Part shown: positions 4,998 through 7,822 of the stretch, piece after piece
How positions within the stretch are numbered: the first letter of the stretch is position 1
How the letters are laid out: every line of letters begins with the position of its first letter
NCBI GenBank assembly: GCA_043818095.1
Contig: JBDRGD010000058.1
Span: 1 to 7,822, forward strand
DNA length: 7,822 nucleotides
Origin: JBDRGD01 sp043818095
GTDB taxonomy: Bacteria > Chloroflexota > Dehalococcoidia > Dehalococcoidales > RBG-16-60-22
Reading direction: 5' to 3'
Notes under the pieces: model-generated
What the model saw: only the letters and a program-made list of their open reading frames with translations
What the model was told of the DNA's origin: nothing
The model's database searches: none
Position numbers and translations under genes: made by a program

Positions 4998-6416
4998 ATG
5001 AGAAAGTTTGCAAGAACCATCTCCGGGGTGACGCCGGTGGCGGTGATGACCGCCCCCCGGGAGTGCCCCGGACACTGCGTTTACTGCCCCACCTACGCCG
5101 TCACCCCCCAGAGCTATACCCCGGAATCGCCGGCGGTGCTGCGCGCCCGTCTCTGCGGCTACGATACCGGGGAGCAGATACGCCTCCGCCTGAAAGCCCT
5201 GGCGGAGATGGGCCACCCCATTGACAAGATAGAACTGATTATCATGGGCGGCACCTTCCTGGCGGCACCGGAGGACTACCAGTACCGCTTTATCAAGGAA
5301 TGCTATGACGCTCTCAACGGCAGCGCCGCCCCGACGCTGGCCGAAGCCAAGCAGCGCAACGAGACCGCCCCCTGCCGCTGCACGGGGCTCTGCATCGAGA
5401 CCCGGCCGGACTGGTGCGGGGAGGCAGAAGTGGCGCGGATGCTGGAGTTCGGCGCCACGCGGGTAGAGCTCGGCGTGCAGACCCTGAGCGACGATATTTA
5501 CCGGCTGGTGCGCCGGGGGCACACCGTGGCCGATGTCTTTACCGCCACGCGGCGGCTCAAGGAGCGCGGCTTCAAGGTCTATTACCACTGGATGCCGGGG
5601 CTGCCGGGGATGACGCCGGAAGCGGACCTGGCGATGTTCTCCCGCCTGTTCACCGACGAGGGTCTGCGCCCGGACGGGCTGAAAATCTACCCCACCATGG
5701 TAATCGAAGGCACGGAGCTGGCGGAGTGGCACCGCGCAGGGCGCTACCAGCCGTACGCGGCGGACGTCATGCTCAATCTCATCGCGGAGATGAAGGCGCT
5801 GGTGCCCGGATACGTGCGGCTGGCGCGGGTGGTGCGGGACATCCCCTCGAAGTTCATCACCGCGGGCCTGCGGAACTCGCCGCGGAACCTCATCCGGGAA
5901 CGCCTCCGGGAAAAGGGTCTGAGCTGCCGCTGCATCCGCTGCCGGGAGTACGGGCACCGGCTGCGGGAAGGCGCGGAGATAGGCGTGCCGGCGCTGAAAA
6001 GAATGGACTACGAAGCTTCGGGGGGCAGAGAGGTCTTTCTTTCCTTTGAAGACGAGGGGGAGACGCTCTTCGGACTGCTCCGCCTGCGCCTGCAGAGACA
6101 GCCGGTAATCGCCGGGGCGCCGTCCGCGGGAGAACACGCCGTCATCCGGGAGCTGCACGTCTTCGGGCCGGAGGTGCCCATCCGGGAGCGGAAGCCAAAG
6201 ACCGCCCAGCACCGGGGTCTGGGCAGAGCCCTGGTCGCGGAAGCGGAGCGCATCGCCGCCGCGGAGTCCGGGGCGGGGCAGATTGCCGTCCTCAGCGGCG
6301 TGGGCGCCCGGGAATATTACCGAGACTCCGGCTATCGCGCCTGCGGGGACTACATGGTCAAGGACTTCATAAACCCGGCCCGCCGGGACGCCGTTTCTTT
6401 TTCTGCAATTCCGTGA
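4998..6416 (+). CDS. elp3: Elp3-family radical SAM / GNAT tRNA wobble-uridine carboxymethyl enzyme
   Basis: A 472-residue Elp3, close to the length of other stand-alone bacterial Elp3 proteins. ATG 4998 begins at the conserved MRKFARTISGVTPVAVM; the reading frame stays open upstream but that part has no Elp3 character. The radical SAM cluster is C23, C27 and C30 (CPGHCVYC), followed by PQSYTPESP, IIMGGTF, ETRPDWC (134-140), RVELGVQ, RRGHTV and MPGLPG (199-204). A Cys cluster CRCIRC (310-315) fits the Elp3 zinc site. The C-terminal acetyltransferase has QHRGLGRAL (404-412) and SGVGAREYY (433-441). The family forms cm5U at tRNA position 34 from acetyl-CoA, using a SAM-derived radical. It is divergent from a Trm9-like methyltransferase, and its 3' end overlaps the metallopeptidase gene by 50 bases. 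The call is secure; substrate tRNAs are unknown. Confidence 0.96.
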   Translation: MRKFARTISGVTPVAVMTAPRECPGHCVYCPTYAVTPQSYTPESPAVLRARLCGYDTGEQIRLRLKALAEMGHPIDKIELIIMGGTFLAAPEDYQYRFIKECYDALNGSAAPTLAEAKQRNETAPCRCTGLCIETRPDWCGEAEVARMLEFGATRVELGVQTLSDDIYRLVRRGHTVADVFTATRRLKERGFKVYYHWMPGLPGMTPEADLAMFSRLFTDEGLRPDGLKIYPTMVIEGTELAEWHRAGRYQPYAADVMLNLIAEMKALVPGYVRLARVVRDIPSKFITAGLRNSPRNLIRERLREKGLSCRCIRCREYGHRLREGAEIGVPALKRMDYEASGGREVFLSFEDEGETLFGLLRLRLQRQPVIAGAPSAGEHAVIRELHVFGPEVPIRERKPKTAQHRGLGRALVAEAERIAAAESGAGQIAVLSGVGAREYYRDSGYRACGDYMVKDFINPARRDAVSFSAIP

Positions 6417-6762
6417 GCCGGGCGTCGCTGATGCCGAAGTGGTGGGCGATTTCATGGCGGACCACCGCCTCAACCTCACGCACTATCTCCGTGTCGTTGC
6501 GGCACCTCTCCTCCACGGGCCCCTGGAAGATGGTGATTTTATCGGGCATGACCGACCCGTAATACGCCCCCCGTGCGGTCAGGGGCACGCCTTCATACAG
6601 TCCGAGCAGGGTCATGTTGCGCCCCAGTCCCGACTCCCGCCGCTGACGGGGGGTGGGGAAATCTTCCACGACGATATCGATATTCTCCAGGCGTTCGCAG
6701 AACTCCTCCGGGAGACTGAGCACCGCCCGGGCCACCAGCTTCTCGAACCTTTCCCTTTCCAT
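6367..6762 (-). CDS. Small HExxH metallopeptidase-family protein (zincin_1 / minimal gluzincin type)
   Basis: A 131-residue protein of the small bacterial metallopeptidase family (PF06262 type by recognition), near the usual length. The signature HEIAHHFGISDARL (103-116) gives zinc ligands His103 and His107, catalytic Glu104, and Asp113 as the likely third ligand. Upstream sequence includes IDIVVEDFP (28-36), LLGLYEGVPL (52-61) and ITIFQGP (76-82), the strands usual in this family. ATG 6762 lies 2 bases after the stop of the MBL-fold gene, with only a weak ribosome site, so translational coupling is likely. Physiological substrates of this family are not established. The lysine-rich C-terminus (QKKKRRPGGPGL) lies in the part antisense to the 3' end of elp3. 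Confidence 0.88.
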   Translation of the reverse strand: MERERFEKLVARAVLSLPEEFCERLENIDIVVEDFPTPRQRRESGLGRNMTLLGLYEGVPLTARGAYYGSVMPDKITIFQGPVEERCRNDTEIVREVEAVVRHEIAHHFGISDARLTELQKKKRRPGGPGL

Positions 6763-6764
6763 GC

Positions 6765-7547
6765 CTAACCGTCGAGCCGGGCGAGGTCGAACTTCAGGCC
6801 GTCGCGCGCCGCCATCACGGGGACGCCGGTCTCCTGTGTCAGCCGCTCGGCGATTTCCCAGGGGCGCGCTTTCCAGACCCCCATCCCGAAGTGGGTGATA
6901 ATCGCCGTCTTGGGCTGTATTTCCCGGACGATGTGCGCCACGTCCGGCAGGTTGAGATGGTCCACCCCCGGCCGCGCCTCCAACAGGACGACGTTGATGA
7001 TAAGCAGCTCCGCGCGGTAGCTCTCCAGCAGCCCGTCGAAATAGCGGGTGTCCGCGATGTAGGCGAAGCTGTGCCCCGCCGCCCGGAAGACGATGCCGTA
7101 GGTCTCCACCGGGTGGAGATGACGCACCGGCGTGGTGAAGCTGATATTGCCGACGCGGTAAGACTTTCCCGCCTCCAGAACCTCGATGCCGTCGAGGTAA
7201 GCGCGCAGGTAGGAGAAGAGGACGGGTTCCTCGTTGAGGGCATCCGCGGGGGCGAAGAAATAGCCGTGCCGCCGGAAACCGCCCTCGGTCATCGCCTCCA
7301 CCATGATATTAACGTCGGCGGCGTGGTCCAGGTGGCGGTGGGAAACAATGATGGCGTTCAGCTTTTCCGGTCTGAGTTTCCGCTTGGTCGCCTGGACGAT
7401 GCTGCCGGGGCCGGGGTCCAGGAGCACCTCCGTGCCCTCCAAGTTCAGCCACATGCCCCCGGAGCCGGAAAGCTGCCGGGTGACCATGAACCGGGCGCCG
7501 GCCGTGCCGAGAAACGTTATGGTATTTTCCGCGGGGGTTTCCTGCAT
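6765..7547 (-). CDS. MBL-fold metallo-hydrolase
   Basis: A 260-residue metallo-beta-lactamase-fold protein, probably a cytosolic hydrolase binding two metal ions. I choose ATG 7547, preceded by GGAGGT (7551-7556), with the fold starting at once (ITFLGTAGARF). The upstream ATG 7643 would add a 32-residue tail without a ribosome site. The metal motif SHRHLDH supplies His70, His72, Asp74 and His75. His145 (or His143), Asp166 (ADTRYFD) and His219 (ITHFGMG) complete the site. The layout resembles the RNase Z/PhnP-like branch, with LLDPGPGS (42-49) before the motif, but no exosite or specific substrate feature is obvious, so no reaction is assigned. It is the first gene of a tight pair with the downstream metallopeptidase. 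Confidence 0.9.
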   Translation of the reverse strand: MQETPAENTITFLGTAGARFMVTRQLSGSGGMWLNLEGTEVLLDPGPGSIVQATKRKLRPEKLNAIIVSHRHLDHAADVNIMVEAMTEGGFRRHGYFFAPADALNEEPVLFSYLRAYLDGIEVLEAGKSYRVGNISFTTPVRHLHPVETYGIVFRAAGHSFAYIADTRYFDGLLESYRAELLIINVVLLEARPGVDHLNLPDVAHIVREIQPKTAIITHFGMGVWKARPWEIAERLTQETGVPVMAARDGLKFDLARLDG

Positions 7548-7550
7548 GTG

Positions 7551-7556
7551 ACCTCC
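7551..7556 (-). promoter_or_regulatory. Ribosome binding site deciding MBL-fold start
   Basis: GGAGGT on the minus strand, 3 bases before ATG 7547. The spacing is short, but it is the only good site near either candidate start and supports the 260-residue form. Confidence 0.65.
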
Positions 7557-7563
7557 ACCCTTA

Positions 7564-7592
7564 ATATTAGATGATGACCCGGTTTTTTGCCA
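7564..7592 (-). promoter_or_regulatory. Possible promoter of MBL-fold/metallopeptidase operon
   Basis: On the minus strand TGGCAA (7592-7587) and TAATAT (7569-7564) are 17 bases apart. The -35 is poor and the -10 fair. Initiation would give a very short leader before the ribosome site. Low confidence. Confidence 0.25.
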
Positions 7593-7613
7593 GCCGGGCC
7601 GGGGCAATACCCC

Positions 7614-7641
7614 GTCCCCCGACCGGAGCTTCACGGGGGAC
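7614..7641. repeat. GC-rich inverted repeat in divergent intergenic region
   Basis: GTCCCCCG (7614-7621) and CGGGGGAC (7634-7641) are perfect complements around 12 bases. It lies just upstream of the rightward extended -10 promoter and upstream of the leftward operon. Candidate regulator site or, on the minus strand, an RNA stem if transcription starts further right. Confidence 0.45.
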
Positions 7642-7650
7642 ATTTGCAGC

Positions 7651-7679
7651 TTTACTTTACAGTGGAAATATGCTACAAT
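7651..7679 (+). promoter_or_regulatory. Strong-looking sigma70-type promoter with extended -10
   Basis: TTTACT (7651-7656), a 17-base spacer, then TGCTACAAT, an extended -10 in which TACAAT (7674-7679) differs from TATAAT at one base. A start site near 7686 is expected. It drives rightward transcription towards a gene beyond the window. Confidence 0.6.
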
Positions 7680-7822
7680 TAAACAGGTTGAATCGGCAAT
7701 TGTTTCTTCGACCAGCAGTTATCCTTACGCAGCTAAGCGCTGCCTTTTTCCCGGAGCTTTGCGCCTCTCATTCGCGGTATCTCCTCGACGACTCGGACCG
7801 CAGATTTTCTTCGGAGATTTAA
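7680..7822 (+). promoter_or_regulatory. Structured 5' leader or small RNA region at right edge
   Basis: About 140 bases after the promoter with no credible gene. GCAGC (7729-7733) and GCTGC (7739-7743) form a 5-base stem with a 5-base loop, followed by CTTTTT (7744-7749), a short intrinsic-terminator-like element about 60 bases after the expected start. CGGAG (7812-7816), a few bases before the edge, could be a ribosome site for a gene starting outside. It may be an attenuated leader or a small RNA. I recognise no known RNA family. Confidence 0.3.

Noticed and set aside
4977..6479. 500-codon open frame on the minus strand opposite elp3
   Set aside because: It is antisense to a clear Elp3, its translation is rich in Arg, Pro, Ala and His with no domain, and it arises from codon bias in GC-rich DNA.
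7571..7822. 83-codon plus-strand open frame ending at the window edge
   Set aside because: It runs through the predicted promoter and inverted repeat, has no ribosome site and no recognisable sequence feature.
1..7822. CRISPR arrays, tRNA/rRNA genes, insertion sequences
   Set aside because: I saw no spaced direct repeats, no tRNA-like cloverleaf or rRNA core, and no transposase or terminal repeats.

Overview
The window looks like a GC-rich chromosomal segment from a bacterium of the phylum Chloroflexota, most likely class Dehalococcoidia. This is an inference from gene content: bacterial-style Shine-Dalgarno sites and a LuxR-type regulator sit beside archaeal-type flagellins (archaellins) and a stand-alone Elp3. 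No rRNA or marker gene is present to prove the taxonomy.

Left third (1-2789, all on the minus strand): a filament-protein operon, read right to left. It starts with an archaellin-like protein (2789-2217). Next comes an unusual pilin-like protein with a class III signal peptide and a predicted beta-sandwich ectodomain (2189-1428). Two close archaellin paralogues follow (1280-630, and 567 to beyond the left edge). All four have a short basic leader, Gly at the cleavage site, Glu at +5 and a hydrophobic helix. The archaellum motor and assembly genes, if present, should lie beyond position 1. A GNRA-type hairpin sits between the pilin-like gene and the main archaellins.

Centre (2790-3993): a 445-base AT-rich regulatory region separates this operon from a divergent LuxR-type regulator. 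Its receiver-like domain lacks the phospho-acceptor Asp. The regulator is the obvious candidate controller of the filament operon.

Right of centre (4013-6416): a tRNA-modification neighbourhood. A radical-SAM/GNAT Elp3 (wobble-uridine cm5U chemistry) is divergently paired, about 43 bases apart, with a SAM methyltransferase that carries sequence hallmarks of Trm9/ALKBH8, the enzymes that methyl-esterify cm5U to mcm5U. Just downstream of the methyltransferase is a 71-residue zinc-ribbon protein that could be, but is not shown to be, a Trm112-like partner. Together these suggest a compact bacterial mcm5U34 pathway.

Right end (6367-7822): a two-gene minus-strand operon of an MBL-fold hydrolase and a small HExxH metallopeptidase, whose 3' end overlaps elp3 convergently. 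A strong-looking extended -10 promoter then reads rightward into a structured leader whose gene lies outside the window.
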